Source: Novosphingobium aureum
GTDB lineage: Bacteria > Pseudomonadota > Alphaproteobacteria > Sphingomonadales > Sphingomonadaceae
Assembly (NCBI RefSeq): GCF_015865035.1
Contig: NZ_JADZGI010000001.1
Location: 2,418,001 to 2,482,000, forward strand
Length of the DNA: 64,000 nt
Reading direction: 5' to 3'
Made by a program: the position numbers and the translations under genes
The notes under the pieces: generated by a model
Told to the model about the DNA's origin: nothing
The model's database searches: none
What the model saw: the letters and a program-made list of their open reading frames with translations, nothing else
In this document: piece by piece, positions 10,502 through 19,490 of the stretch
Layout of the letters: each line of letters starts with the position of its first letter
How positions within the stretch are numbered: the stretch's first letter is position 1

Positions 10502-10541
10502 AAGGGCGTCTCCGGCCATGCCGGGGGCGCCCTTCGCTTTT
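10502..10541 (+). terminator. Rho-independent terminator of the atp operon
   Basis: A GC-rich stem (AAGGGCG at 10502-10508 pairing with CGCCCTT at 10528-10534, with further inner CCGG pairing) is followed by CGCTTTT. It lies 39 bases after the atpC stop and before the convergent HNH gene. Confidence 0.8.
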
Positions 10542-10566
10542 GAGTGCCACGAAAATCCGCAGCCCC

Positions 10567-10845
10567 TCAGCTCTTGCGACGGGTGGGCGCGTGGAAGTCG
10601 GCAGGCTTGTTCGCGACCCAGCCAAGAAAGCGCGTAATGGCAGGATCACCACGCAACTCCTCGACAGCCGCTCCGATCCGCGCGAGTTGGTGGTTGGTGA
10701 AGGTCACGTGGAGCGTGCGATGGCAAATCGGGTGCACCGGCACGGTCTCACGCCCGCCGCGGCTCTTGGGCACGGGGTGATGCCATTCCACGCGGCGCCC
10801 CAGCGGACGCTCGCATAGCCAGCACGTGCGATCTTGCGCTTCCAT
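10567..10845 (-). CDS. HNH endonuclease-fold protein
   Basis: This 92-residue protein has the zinc-ribbon HNH layout: CWLC (C8, C11), EWHHPVPKSRGG with the metal-binding histidine pair H22-H23, and a second zinc half-site CHRTLH (C41, H46). These small proteins can cut DNA, but many chromosomal copies are of unknown role. No methylase or restriction partner lies beside it, and it sits alone between the atp operon and cpaF. Its conserved histidine pair suggests that catalytic capacity is retained. Confidence 0.85.
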   Translation of the reverse strand: MEAQDRTCWLCERPLGRRVEWHHPVPKSRGGRETVPVHPICHRTLHVTFTNHQLARIGAAVEELRGDPAITRFLGWVANKPADFHAPTRRKS

Positions 10846-11003
10846 CGCCGCCGGTTACTAAACCCTCGCAACGGGACTGGCCAGCTTCGCGACGAGCCGT
10901 GACCGGCATTAGGAAGTTATCAAAGTTTCAACCTTAATAACCGGTTCGGTCGCTCAGATTGGCCCGTCGGTTTGACGGGTGCGGGGATAAGGTTGACAGG
11001 CAC

Positions 11004-12524
11004 ATGACGGCATTCGGACGACGCAGCGGGATCGGCGGCATGGGCCAGGGTGCCCGGCCCGCATTCGGCGTCGCCAAACCGATCAAGAACGGCACGGCCG
11101 GTGACAAGGCGGCCACCGCACGTGGCGGCGTGCCCACGCCCGGCGAGCCTTCCGCACCGATGGAGCCCACGCCCAGCGCGCAGAACATGCGCGAGGACGC
11201 GATGAGCCGTCTCGCCGATCGCGCCAACGCGGTGCACAGCGGCGAATCCGAACAGGGCGGCTTCGAAGCCTCGATTCACAAGATCAAGGAACAGGTGCTT
11301 CCGCGCCTGCTCGAACGCGTCGACCCCGAGGCTGCGGCCACGCTCACCAAGGACGAGCTGTCGGAGGAATTCCGCCCGATCATCATCGAGGTGCTCGCCG
11401 AGCTCAAGATCACCTTCAACCGCCGCGAACAGTTCGCGCTGGAGAAGGTGCTGATCGACGAACTGCTCGGCTTCGGCCCGCTGGAAGAGCTGCTTAACGA
11501 CCCCGACGTCTCCGACATCATGGTCAACGGGCCCAACCAGACCTACATCGAAAAGAAGGGCAAACTGCAGCTCGCGCCGACCAAGTTCCGCGACGAGCAG
11601 CACCTGTTCCAGATCGCCCAGCGCATCGTCAACCAGGTCGGCCGCCGCGTCGACCAGACCACGCCGCTGGCCGACGCCCGTCTCAAGGACGGCAGCCGTG
11701 TCAACGTCATCGTGCCTCCGCTTAGCTTGCGCGGCACGGCGATCTCGATTCGTAAGTTCTCCGAAAAGCCGATCACCATCGACATGCTCAAGGACTTCGG
11801 CTCGATGTCCGAGAAGATGGCGACCTGTCTCAAGATTGCGGGCGCCTGCCGTATGAACGTGGTCATCTCGGGCGGTACCGGCTCGGGCAAGACGACGATG
11901 CTCAATGCCCTGTCGAAAATGATCGACCCGGGCGAGCGCGTGCTCACCATCGAGGACGCGGCCGAACTTCGCCTGCAGCAGCCGCACTGGCTGCCGCTCG
12001 AAACCCGCCCGCCGAACCTCGAGGGCCAGGGCGCGATCACCATCGGCGACCTCGTCAAGAACGCCCTGCGTATGCGCCCCGACCGCATTATCCTGGGCGA
12101 AATTCGTGGCGCGGAGTGTTTCGACCTCCTCGCCGCGATGAACACCGGCCACGACGGCTCGATGTGTACGCTCCACGCCAACTCGCCGCGCGAGTGCCTC
12201 GGGCGTATGGAGAACATGATCCTGATGGGCGACATCAAGATCCCCAAGGAAGCCATCAGCCGCCAGATCGCGGAATCGGTCGACATCATCGTGCAGGTTA
12301 AGCGCCTTCGCGATGGTTCGCGCCGCACCACCAACATCACCGAAGTGATCGGCATGGAAGGCGACGTCATCGTCACGCAGGAACTGTTCAAGTTCGAGTA
12401 CATGGACGAAACCGACGACGGCAAGATCCTCGGCGAGTTCCGCAGCTCGGGCCTGCGCCCCTACACCCTCGAGAAGGCGCGCCAGTTCGGTTTCGACCAG
12501 GCCTATCTCGAAGCCTGCCTCTAA
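11004..12524 (+). CDS. cpaF: CpaF/TadA-type pilus or secretion ATPase
   Basis: This 506-residue member of the VirB11/CpaF family powers Flp/Tad pilus assembly at the inner membrane. After a disordered basic and Gly/Pro/Ala-rich N-terminus (about 1-75) come the all-helical domain, the motif FGPLEELLNDPDVSDIMVNG, Walker A GGTGSGKT at 290-297, the RMRPDRIILGEIRG box and HANSPRECLGRME. The ATG at 11004 (CAGG upstream) was preferred over an upstream ATG at 10959. No other tad genes are in the window, so cpaF is either separated from its cluster here or the rest lies elsewhere. Confidence 0.93.
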   Translation: MTAFGRRSGIGGMGQGARPAFGVAKPIKNGTAGDKAATARGGVPTPGEPSAPMEPTPSAQNMREDAMSRLADRANAVHSGESEQGGFEASIHKIKEQVLPRLLERVDPEAAATLTKDELSEEFRPIIIEVLAELKITFNRREQFALEKVLIDELLGFGPLEELLNDPDVSDIMVNGPNQTYIEKKGKLQLAPTKFRDEQHLFQIAQRIVNQVGRRVDQTTPLADARLKDGSRVNVIVPPLSLRGTAISIRKFSEKPITIDMLKDFGSMSEKMATCLKIAGACRMNVVISGGTGSGKTTMLNALSKMIDPGERVLTIEDAAELRLQQPHWLPLETRPPNLEGQGAITIGDLVKNALRMRPDRIILGEIRGAECFDLLAAMNTGHDGSMCTLHANSPRECLGRMENMILMGDIKIPKEAISRQIAESVDIIVQVKRLRDGSRRTTNITEVIGMEGDVIVTQELFKFEYMDETDDGKILGEFRSSGLRPYTLEKARQFGFDQAYLEACL

Positions 12525-12617
12525 GCTCGGGGTTCTGCCAGCTATCGGCCTTGCCGTGACACCTACGGGAAATCCGCGGGTGTTACGGGGGTAATCCCTG
12601 ACGCATTCCCCCGGGAG

Positions 12618-12639
12618 TCTGGCTGGAGCGGTCAGCCAG
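12618..12639. repeat. Short perfect hairpin downstream of cpaF
   Basis: Seven-base arms CTGGCTG and CAGCCAG flank GAGCGGT. A second imperfect pairing (CGTGACACC with GGGTGTTACG, about 12555-12590) lies just upstream. Neither has a T-tract, so they may act as RNA stabilisers or weak terminators. Confidence 0.4.
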
Positions 12640-12700
12640 GGTGCCATAAACTCGCATGAGATCGGCCGACATGGGTCACCGATCCGAAGGGGAGGCAGCC

Positions 12701-13558
12701 ATGAACCCGCAAGGTGTCCGGCCAGATCATCGTACTATGCGCAAGGCCCTCATGGGAGTTTCCCTGATGGCGCTGACCTTGGCCCCGCTCCCGGCCCACG
12801 CGGACTCGATCAACGAGAATTACTGGATCGAGGTTTCCTACTTCCGACCATCCGTCGATAGCGCGGTCTATGTCGAGGACCGCACCGCCACCATCCCGGC
12901 GACCGTGATCGACCTCGAGCAGGACCTTCATTTCGAGCAGCACGCCTCTGCTCCCACGGTCCATGCAGGGCTCAAGCTCGGCAACGGCTTTCGCGCCTTC
13001 TTCGAGTACTTCTCGATCGACCGAGATGCCCAGGGCACGATCAACCGCGACATCCATTTCGCCAACCTCACCTTCCCCGCCACGGCCAACGTAGCGAGCA
13101 GCTTCGAGACCGACACCTATCGCGCGGGCGTGGGCTGGGACTTCCTGACCGGCAAGGATTTCGTCCTTGGCGCTGCGGTAGGCCTTCACGCCACCAACTT
13201 CGCAATCACGCTGGAGGGCGAAGCCAGCTTTGCCGGGCAGAGCGCCGCCTTTGAAAGCCGCCGGCGCAGTGCGCTCGCACCTCTTCCGACACTGGGGATT
13301 TACGGCATCTACCAGGTCACGCCGAACCTGCGCCTGCAGGGCCGCGCAGACTACCTGAAGCTCACCCTCAACAATGCAAGCGGCCGCATCCTCAACGCCG
13401 AGGCTGCGCTGCTTTACGAGTTGCACGACAATGTGGCTCTGGGCCTTGGCTACCGCCACGTCGACATGCGCCTCGAGATCGCCAAACCCGAGTGGGTCGG
13501 CGGGATCGATTACCGTTTCAACGGGCCGCATGTCGTCTTGAGGGGGAGCTTTCGTTAA
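12701..13558 (+). CDS. Outer-membrane beta-barrel protein (OmpW/porin-like)
   Basis: This 285-residue secreted protein has a signal peptide whose hydrophobic core is LMGVSLMALTLAPLPAHA, with cleavage predicted after AHA. The rest shows alternating aromatic and polar strands (NYWIEVSYFRP, RAFFEYFSID, YRAGVGWDF, IYGIYQVTPNLRLQGRADYL, NVALGLGYRHVDM), typical of a small 8-10 strand barrel. AAGGGGAGG just before 12701 decides the start; an internal ATG at 12737 would also leave an intact signal peptide. The function is unknown. Upstream is cpaF, with about 175 bases between. Confidence 0.75.
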   Translation: MNPQGVRPDHRTMRKALMGVSLMALTLAPLPAHADSINENYWIEVSYFRPSVDSAVYVEDRTATIPATVIDLEQDLHFEQHASAPTVHAGLKLGNGFRAFFEYFSIDRDAQGTINRDIHFANLTFPATANVASSFETDTYRAGVGWDFLTGKDFVLGAAVGLHATNFAITLEGEASFAGQSAAFESRRRSALAPLPTLGIYGIYQVTPNLRLQGRADYLKLTLNNASGRILNAEAALLYELHDNVALGLGYRHVDMRLEIAKPEWVGGIDYRFNGPHVVLRGSFR

Positions 13559-13612
13559 GCGGCGAACCTCAGGTCCGCTTCTTTATCGGCGTGAGTGTCT
13601 GGCCAATTTCCG

Positions 13613-13828
13613 TCAGCCGGTCAGCCAATGTCTCCCGCCCAGACCAATCAGCAGGACCGCTCCGAGAAACGCGATCAGGAATATCCCGGTCCATGGCATG
13701 AAGCCCACCCGGTCTAGATCGCGGCGGCGCATGCGGCGTCGCTCGGCGAGGCTGGCGATAGCCGCGACGATGGCCAGCACGGCGCCGGCACTGAGCATGA
13801 TCTGATCGCCCTGTTCCATTCCCTGCAC
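13613..13828 (-). CDS. Small two-helix membrane protein
   Basis: This 71-residue protein has two membrane segments (LSAGAVLAIVAAIASLA and GIFLIAFLGAVLLIGLGG) separated by a strongly basic loop (ERRRMRRRDLDR). The loop should lie in the cytoplasm, giving a hairpin topology. The reading starts at a GTG; in-frame ATG codons at 13819 and 13798 are alternatives, so the exact N-terminus is uncertain. It is divergent from the EamA exporter. The function is unknown. Confidence 0.65.
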   Translation of the reverse strand: MQGMEQGDQIMLSAGAVLAIVAAIASLAERRRMRRRDLDRVGFMPWTGIFLIAFLGAVLLIGLGGRHWLTG

Positions 13829-13863
13829 TTGCCCCGAAGTGCACGTGAGTTAAAGCACCTTGC

Positions 13864-14874
13864 GTGCGCTCTTCCCCAAACTCCCTCCCGACGCAGCCCG
13901 CCTCGCCTACCCAGGGCGAACGGCCTCACAATCCCCTGCTGGCCATCGGGCTCAGACTGGGGGCGACCTTTGCGCTGGCGACGATGTTCATGCTGATCAA
14001 GCTCGCCGGTACGCATGGCGTCTCGATGCCCGAACTGATGTTCTGGCGCCAGGCGGTCAGCGTCCCCCTGATCGCAGGCTGGCTGGCGATGTCGCGCCAG
14101 CTCGGCAAGCTTGCCACCCGCCGCCCCGTCGCACACGCCGGACGTGCGGCGGTGGGGACGCTCGGCCTGTTCTGCAACATCGCCGCCTCGACCCTGCTAC
14201 CGCTGCCGGTCGCGACGACATTGGGCTTCACGGCACCGCTCTTCGCCGTGCTCATCACCGCGATCATCCTGCGCGAACACGTCGGACGCTGGCGCTGGAC
14301 CTCGGTCGTGGCCGGCTTTGCCGGTGTACTGGTTATTGCAGGCCCCGGCGAGATCGCCGACGTCCCGACACTGGGCATCGTCGCTGGGCTTGGCGCCGGG
14401 GTGATCGTCGCCACCGTCAGCTTCCAGATCCGCGATCTTGCGCGCACCGATACACCGATCTCCATGGTGTTCTGGTTTGCTCTGTTCGGGATGCTGGGGG
14501 CGAGCGTTTTCCTGCCCTTCTATGGACGCATCCACGATGGCGAGGCCTATCTGATCCTGCTCGGTGTCGGGCTTGCTGGTACCGTCGGCCAGTTCTTCAT
14601 CGCCGCCTCGCTACGCCATGCCCCGGTCGCAACCGTCGTCGTGATCGACTACGTCTCGCTCATCTGGGCGACGCTGTACGGCCTTGTGATCTTCGACAGC
14701 TGGCCACCGCACACCACCTGGCTCGGCGCGCCCCTGATCATCGCTGCGGGAATGATCATCACCTGGCGCGAGCACTTCCTCGCCAAGCGCGTATCCCCCA
14801 CGTCCTCGCTCGACTCGGGGGCACTGGAGGAAGCAGCAGACGAAACCGACCCCGACATGCGCCGCGGAACCTGA
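13864..14874 (+). CDS. EamA/DMT-family transporter
   Basis: This 336-residue inner-membrane protein has about ten hydrophobic segments arranged as two EamA repeats, typical of drug/metabolite exporters. Recognisable pieces are the first-helix block TFALATMFMLIKLAG, the conserved FWR near residue 60, PLFAVLITAIILRE and a second-half block GLAGTVGQFFIAASLRHAPVA. The substrate cannot be read from sequence. The start is a GTG at 13864 with only a weak binding site. The C-terminal tail is acidic. The entericidin gene follows 68 bases downstream. Confidence 0.88.
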   Translation: MRSSPNSLPTQPASPTQGERPHNPLLAIGLRLGATFALATMFMLIKLAGTHGVSMPELMFWRQAVSVPLIAGWLAMSRQLGKLATRRPVAHAGRAAVGTLGLFCNIAASTLLPLPVATTLGFTAPLFAVLITAIILREHVGRWRWTSVVAGFAGVLVIAGPGEIADVPTLGIVAGLGAGVIVATVSFQIRDLARTDTPISMVFWFALFGMLGASVFLPFYGRIHDGEAYLILLGVGLAGTVGQFFIAASLRHAPVATVVVIDYVSLIWATLYGLVIFDSWPPHTTWLGAPLIIAAGMIITWREHFLAKRVSPTSSLDSGALEEAADETDPDMRRGT

Positions 14875-14942
14875 CCGCCAGATCGGTGTTTCTCCCGATA
14901 CCTGCCGGGCACTGAGCCGGCGAGACAAGGAAGGAAGACACC

Positions 14943-15074
14943 ATGATCCGCAAGATCGTATTTGCCTGCCTCGCGGGCTCCCTCGCGCTCGGCGCCAGCG
15001 CTTGCAACACCGTCAAGGGTGCTGGCCAGGACATCGAATCGGTCGGTCAGGCTGGCGACGAAGCCATCAACTGA
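14943..15074 (+). CDS. Entericidin A/B-like small lipoprotein (copy 1)
   Basis: This 43-residue lipoprotein has the start MIRKIVFACLAGSLALGASAC, with the lipobox cysteine at C21, followed by the family signature CNTVKGAGQDIESVG. A strong AAGGAAGGA binding site lies upstream. Entericidins are small cell-envelope lipoproteins linked in enterobacteria to a toxin/antidote pair regulated at stationary phase; the role in alphaproteobacteria is not established. A second copy lies 160 bases downstream. Confidence 0.88.
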   Translation: MIRKIVFACLAGSLALGASACNTVKGAGQDIESVGQAGDEAIN

Positions 15075-15081
15075 CCAAATT

Positions 15082-15132
15082 CGAGAGCCGGAAAAGCGCC
15101 TCACGCCACCGAGTGCACTTTTCCGGCTCTCG
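15082..15132 (+). terminator. Long perfect hairpin after entericidin copy 1
   Basis: A perfect 15-base stem (CGAGAGCCGGAAAAG at 15082-15096, CTTTTCCGGCTCTCG at 15118-15132) encloses a 21-base loop, starting 8 bases after the stop codon. The distal arm has a TTTT, but there is no T-run after the stem. It probably terminates or stabilises the first entericidin transcript, so the two copies may be expressed unequally. Confidence 0.6.
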
Positions 15133-15235
15133 ATCCGCACTGATCGATCGTGACTGTCGATCATTGCACACGGCGACTTTTGCGCAGGAATGTTCCGCTC
15201 TAGTCTGGTGTCCTCGTTTTCAGGATGGACCCGCC

Positions 15236-15385
15236 ATGACGGACAGCAAGTCACCCCGTTTTCACAGGATCGCTATCACCCTCGCACTCGGCGCCATGCT
15301 GGTGGGAACCGCTGCGTGCAACACCGTGAAGGGTGTGGGTCGTGACCTCGAGAGCGCTGCCGACGCGGTCGACCGCGCCACCTGA
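15236..15385 (+). CDS. Entericidin A/B-like small lipoprotein (copy 2)
   Basis: This 49-residue paralogue of the gene at 14943 has a short basic leader, hydrophobic segment AITLALGAMLVGTAAC with the lipid-attachment cysteine at C28, then CNTVKGVGRDLESAADAVDRA. The mature parts of the two copies share CNTVKGxGxDxES. It ends 4 bases before the stop of the convergent BASS transporter gene. Confidence 0.85.
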   Translation: MTDSKSPRFHRIAITLALGAMLVGTAACNTVKGVGRDLESAADAVDRAT

Positions 15386-15389
15386 AGCC

Positions 15390-16364
15390 TCAGTCCTCTC
15401 GCGGTGGCCTGCGATGCCACAGCGAGGCGAGAAGGCTCCCGATCAATACGTGCATGACCGCCGATATCGCGGCGGGAACCGGTGCAAGCGCGGCCTGCGC
15501 AGGCAGCGCGAACTGGCGCGCAAAGCTCGGGCTGGAGGCGAGGCTGGCACCAAGCCCACTGTTCTGCATGCCCACCTCGATGCTGATCGTACGCGCAGCG
15601 GCTTCCTCGAGACGCAGCAGCTTGCCCAGCAGGTAGCCGAGACCGAAACCCAGCGCGTGCAGCGTCGCCACCGCGGCAAGCAGCACGCCTGCATGGTCTG
15701 CGATCAACGGCTTCGAGCGCGCCACGATGGCCGAAACGATCAGCACCACGAAGAGCACCGAAACAAGTGGCGAGATTGCAGTCAGGCGGCGGGTCACACC
15801 TGGCACGAAGCGGTTGAGCGCGACCCCCGCGACCACTGGCAGCAGCACCACGGTCACCATCTCGCGAAACAGGCTGACGCGGTCGATCTCGATCCATACC
15901 CCGCCAAGCGCGCCGGTCAGCACGGGCGTGAGCACGATGGCAGCAAGTGTGGAGACGAGGGTCATCGTCACCGACAGCGCCACGTTGGCACGTGCGAGAT
16001 AGCTGATGACGTTGGAAGCCGTTCCACCGGGACAGCAGGCGACGAGGATCAGGCCGACCGCGAGGCCCGGCGCAAGCCCCCAGACCTCGGCGGAGAAAAA
16101 GCCGGCGAGCGGCATCACGGTAAACTGGAGCAAGGCGCCCGCGATAACCTGCCGCGGCAAGGCGAGTACGCGGCGGAAATCGTCAGGGCTCAGGGTTAGT
16201 CCCATGCCGAGCATGATGATGCCCAGCATTACCGCGATCAGCGACTGCCCGAAGGGACGAACGCTGCCATCGGCGACCCAGGTGAAGTGTTCGGGTACGA
16301 ACCAGGCCCAGGTAACACCCAGTACGGTCCACAAGGCGAAGAGCCTCGTCACGCGGTCCGCCAT
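15390..16364 (-). CDS. Bile acid:sodium symporter family (BASS) transporter
   Basis: This 324-residue inner-membrane protein has nine to ten hydrophobic segments. Family landmarks are GMGLTLSPDDFRRVL, the CCPGGTASNVISYLA motif and ISIEVGMQNSGLGASLA (the sodium-binding crossover region). Such proteins import organic anions such as keto acids or sulfate-linked compounds with sodium, and the substrate is not predictable here. It sits downstream of the gcv operon on the same strand, separated by a hairpin. Confidence 0.92.
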   Translation of the reverse strand: MADRVTRLFALWTVLGVTWAWFVPEHFTWVADGSVRPFGQSLIAVMLGIIMLGMGLTLSPDDFRRVLALPRQVIAGALLQFTVMPLAGFFSAEVWGLAPGLAVGLILVACCPGGTASNVISYLARANVALSVTMTLVSTLAAIVLTPVLTGALGGVWIEIDRVSLFREMVTVVLLPVVAGVALNRFVPGVTRRLTAISPLVSVLFVVLIVSAIVARSKPLIADHAGVLLAAVATLHALGFGLGYLLGKLLRLEEAAARTISIEVGMQNSGLGASLASSPSFARQFALPAQAALAPVPAAISAVMHVLIGSLLASLWHRRPPRED

Positions 16365-16417
16365 CGCCAGTCCCTCCCTTCATGTCGACCCACGCGTTCG
16401 CGCCGGGCCGATACGCA

Positions 16418-16447
16418 GCGAGGCGGGACACGCGTGCCCCGCCTCGC
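16418..16447 (-). terminator. Hairpin between the gcv operon and the BASS gene
   Basis: Perfect 10-base arms GCGAGGCGGG and CCCGCCTCGC flank a 10-base loop, 18 bases downstream of the gcvPB stop. No T-tract follows on the minus strand, so it may be a weak terminator or a stabilising stem. Confidence 0.55.
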
Positions 16448-16465
16448 CATGTTTGCATGCCAAGC

Positions 16466-18037
16466 TCAGCTTTCGGCTGAGGCGTCCTTCCAGACGAGCA
16501 CCGGCTTGCGTGCCGCGCGGGTCTCGTCGAGGCGACGGCGCGGCGCGAAGAACGGTGCCTCGTGCAGGCTCTCGTCGCCCGCCTTGGCACGCTCGGCGAG
16601 ACTGCGCAGCGAGCCGATGAAGCGGTCGAGACCGGCCTTGCTCTCTGTCTCCGTCGGCTCGACAAGCATCGCGCCCTTGACCACCAGCGGGAAATAGACC
16701 GTCATCGGGTGGAAACCCTCGTCGATCAGACCCTTGGCGATGTCGAGCGTGGAAAGGCCATCGGCCAGCCCCGCGTCGCTGAACAGCGCCTCGTGCATGC
16801 AAGGCCCGCTCTTGCCGAAAGGAGCCTCGAGCAGATCATCACACGAGCGCAGGATGTAGTTGGCGTTGAGCACCGCGTCTTCCGCCACCTGCTTCAGGCC
16901 ATCGTTGCCGTGGCTGAGAATATAGGTGAGCGCGCGGGTGAACATGCCCATCTGGCCATGAAAGGCGACCATGCGGCCAAAGGCGCTCTGATGCCCCTCG
17001 CCCCGGTTCTCTTCCTCGACGAGATGGATCGCCCCGTCAGCCCCACGCGTAACGAAAGGCAGCGGCGCGTAAGGTGCCAGCGCTTCCGAGAGCACCACCG
17101 GACCGGCACCGGGACCACCGCCGCCATGAGGCGTCGAGAAGGTCTTGTGCAGGTTGATGTGCATGGCATCGACGCCGAGATCGCCCGGACGCACGCGCCC
17201 GACGATGGCGTTGAAGTTCGCGCCGTCACAGTAGACGTAACCGCCCACCGCGTGAACGGCATCGGCAATCGCCTTCATGTCGGGCTCGAACAGGCCGCAG
17301 GTATTGGGGTTGGTGATCATCACGCCCGCAACGTCCGGCCCAAGCTTGGCCTTGAGCGCCTCGAGATCGACCCGGCCATCCGGGGTCGCCGGGATCGACT
17401 GGACCTTGAAGCCGGCAAAAGCAGCCGTCGCCGGATTGGTACCGTGCGCGCTCTCGGGCACGAGCACGATGTCGCGGCTTTCCCCGCGCGCATCGAGCGC
17501 GGCGCGGATGCACAGCAGGCCGCAAAGCTCGCCGTGCGCACCTGCCTTGGGACTCATCGCGACCGAGGCCATGCCGGTCAGCTTGATCAGCCAGTCGGCG
17601 AGCTGCTCGATCACTTCGAGCGCGCCCTCGATGGTCTTTTGCGGCTGGAGCGGGTGAACGTCGGCGAAGCCCGGCAGGCGGGCCATCTTCTCGTTCAGGC
17701 GCGGGTTGTGCTTCATGGTGCACGAGCCGAGCGGGAACGGGCCGAGGTCGATACCGTAGTTCTGGCGCGAGAGGCGCGTGTAGTGGCGCACGGTCTCAGG
17801 CTCGGTCAGGCCGGGGAGCGCGGGGGCTGCCTTGCGCAGGAACTTCGCAAGACCCGATGCAGGCTTGCGCGCAGGGGTGTCGAGATCGACACCGCACTTG
17901 CCCTCGCTGCCGAGTTCGAAGATCAGCGGCTCCTCGAGCATCAGCGCGCGATCACCGCTGGCAGTCGGAGCGCCAGTGCCCTCGCCGCCTGCTTCCTTCA
18001 TGGTCGGGCGCCAGCCCGATGCGTTCACGCCGCTCAT
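16466..18037 (-). CDS. gcvPB: Glycine decarboxylase subunit 2 (P-protein, C-terminal half)
   Basis: This 523-residue pyridoxal-phosphate subunit of the split P-protein decarboxylates glycine in the glycine cleavage system. The cofactor lysine K298 lies in NLHKTFSTPHGGGGPG; PLGSCTMKHNPR and SAHGTNPATA are also present. The ATG at 18035-18037 overlaps the stop of gcvPA in ATGA, giving translational coupling. The open frame extends further upstream over gcvPA but that part is a shadow. It is the last gene of the operon. Confidence 0.97.
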   Translation of the reverse strand: MSGVNASGWRPTMKEAGGEGTGAPTASGDRALMLEEPLIFELGSEGKCGVDLDTPARKPASGLAKFLRKAAPALPGLTEPETVRHYTRLSRQNYGIDLGPFPLGSCTMKHNPRLNEKMARLPGFADVHPLQPQKTIEGALEVIEQLADWLIKLTGMASVAMSPKAGAHGELCGLLCIRAALDARGESRDIVLVPESAHGTNPATAAFAGFKVQSIPATPDGRVDLEALKAKLGPDVAGVMITNPNTCGLFEPDMKAIADAVHAVGGYVYCDGANFNAIVGRVRPGDLGVDAMHINLHKTFSTPHGGGGPGAGPVVLSEALAPYAPLPFVTRGADGAIHLVEEENRGEGHQSAFGRMVAFHGQMGMFTRALTYILSHGNDGLKQVAEDAVLNANYILRSCDDLLEAPFGKSGPCMHEALFSDAGLADGLSTLDIAKGLIDEGFHPMTVYFPLVVKGAMLVEPTETESKAGLDRFIGSLRSLAERAKAGDESLHEAPFFAPRRRLDETRAARKPVLVWKDASAES

Positions 18038-19404
18038 GCCGCCGCTCCTTCCAGGACTGCCGCAAGTTCGCGGGCAAAGGTCTCGATGTCCTCGTCGGTG
18101 ACCGTCTCGGTCGCCGCGACGAGCAGGCCCTTGTGCAAGGCCGTCTCGGCCGGGAACAGGCGGCCGAGCGACACGCCGCCCAGAACGCTGCGCTCGGCCA
18201 GCTCGCGAACCACTTCGCGCGCCTCTGCCGGCAGGACCAGCGTGGCTTCGTTGAAGTAGGCATCGTTGAGCAGCGAGACGCCGGGAATCTGCGTGAGGCG
18301 CTCGACCAGAGCCTGCGCCCGGTCGTGGTTGACCGCCGCCAGACCGGCGAGGCCCTCGCCACCCAAGAGGGTCATGTGAATGCTGAAGGCCAGCGCGCAA
18401 AGACCTGAATTCGTGCAGATATTGCTCGTCGCCTTCTCGCGGCGAATGTGCTGCTCGCGGGTCGAGAGGGTGAGCACGAAGCCGCGCTTGCCCTCGGCAT
18501 CGACGGTCTCGCCGCACAGGCGGCCCGGCATCTGGCGCACGAATTTCTCGCGGCAGCCGAACAGGCCGAGGTAGGGCCCACCGAACTGCAGGCCGACGCC
18601 GATCGACTGGCCCTCGCCCACGACGATGTCGGCGCCCAGATTGCCCGGTGCCTCGATCATGCCGAGTGCGACCGGCTCGGTCACGACGACGATCAGCAAC
18701 GCCTTGGCGGCATGGGCAGCCTCAGCAATCGCCGCGAGATCGGGGATGCGCCCCATGATGTCGGGGTACTGCACGACGACGCTTGCCGTACCCTCGTCGA
18801 TCGCCGCGATCACCGCAGCATCATCGGGTTCGGCAGACAGCTCGGGGGCGAGGCTGACGATGTCGTCCTTGGTGAACTTCGCCATGGTGCGCACGACTTC
18901 GCCGTAGTGCGGGTGCAGGCCGCCCGAGAGCACCGCCTTGCCCTTCTTGGTCACGCGCGCGGCCATCAGGATCGCTTCCCAGCACGCGGTCGAGCCGTCG
19001 TACATCGAGGCATTGGCGATGTCGGTGCCGAACAGCTGCGCGACCTGGGTCTGGAACTCGAAGAGCACCTGCAGCGTGCCCTGCGCGATCTCGGGCTGGT
19101 AGGGCGTGTAGGCGGTGAGGAACTCGCCGCGCTGGATCAAGTGATCGACCGAGGCCGGCACGTGATGGCGATAGGCGCCTGCGCCGAGAAAGAACGGCGC
19201 GGCCTCGGCGTTGAGGTTCTTGGCCGCGAGGCGGGACATGTGCCGCTCGACCGCCATCTCGCTGGCGTGGCCGGGCAGGCCTTCGATCGGGCCGTCGAGA
19301 CGTGCCGCTTCGGGCACGTCGCAGAACAGGTCGTCGACCGAGGCGGCGCCGATGACGCCGAGCATGTCGGCACGATCGGTGTCGGTCAGGGGAAGATAAC
19401 GCAT
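18034..19404 (-). CDS. gcvPA: Glycine decarboxylase subunit 1 (P-protein, N-terminal half)
   Basis: This 456-residue partner of GcvPB is the non-cofactor-binding half of the P-protein. Conserved blocks include FLGAGAYRHHVPASVDHL, TAYTPYQPEIAQGTLQ and ATSNICTNSGLCALA. The split into two subunits differs from the single ~950-residue enterobacterial protein and is common in alphaproteobacteria and Gram-positives. It follows gcvH by 169 bases containing two hairpins. Confidence 0.97.
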   Translation of the reverse strand: MRYLPLTDTDRADMLGVIGAASVDDLFCDVPEAARLDGPIEGLPGHASEMAVERHMSRLAAKNLNAEAAPFFLGAGAYRHHVPASVDHLIQRGEFLTAYTPYQPEIAQGTLQVLFEFQTQVAQLFGTDIANASMYDGSTACWEAILMAARVTKKGKAVLSGGLHPHYGEVVRTMAKFTKDDIVSLAPELSAEPDDAAVIAAIDEGTASVVVQYPDIMGRIPDLAAIAEAAHAAKALLIVVVTEPVALGMIEAPGNLGADIVVGEGQSIGVGLQFGGPYLGLFGCREKFVRQMPGRLCGETVDAEGKRGFVLTLSTREQHIRREKATSNICTNSGLCALAFSIHMTLLGGEGLAGLAAVNHDRAQALVERLTQIPGVSLLNDAYFNEATLVLPAEAREVVRELAERSVLGGVSLGRLFPAETALHKGLLVAATETVTDEDIETFARELAAVLEGAAA

Positions 19405-19490
19405 CAGGCAGCGGTTCCTGTCGTTGGAAGACTTGCGCGCGCCGTATGCATCCCGCGGCGGCTATCGGGTTCGATCAGTGCCCGGCTGGC

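Noticed and set aside
19455..19490. tRNA-like GGGTTCGATC segment between gcvH and gcvPA
   Set aside because: No acceptor or anticodon stem could be built around it.
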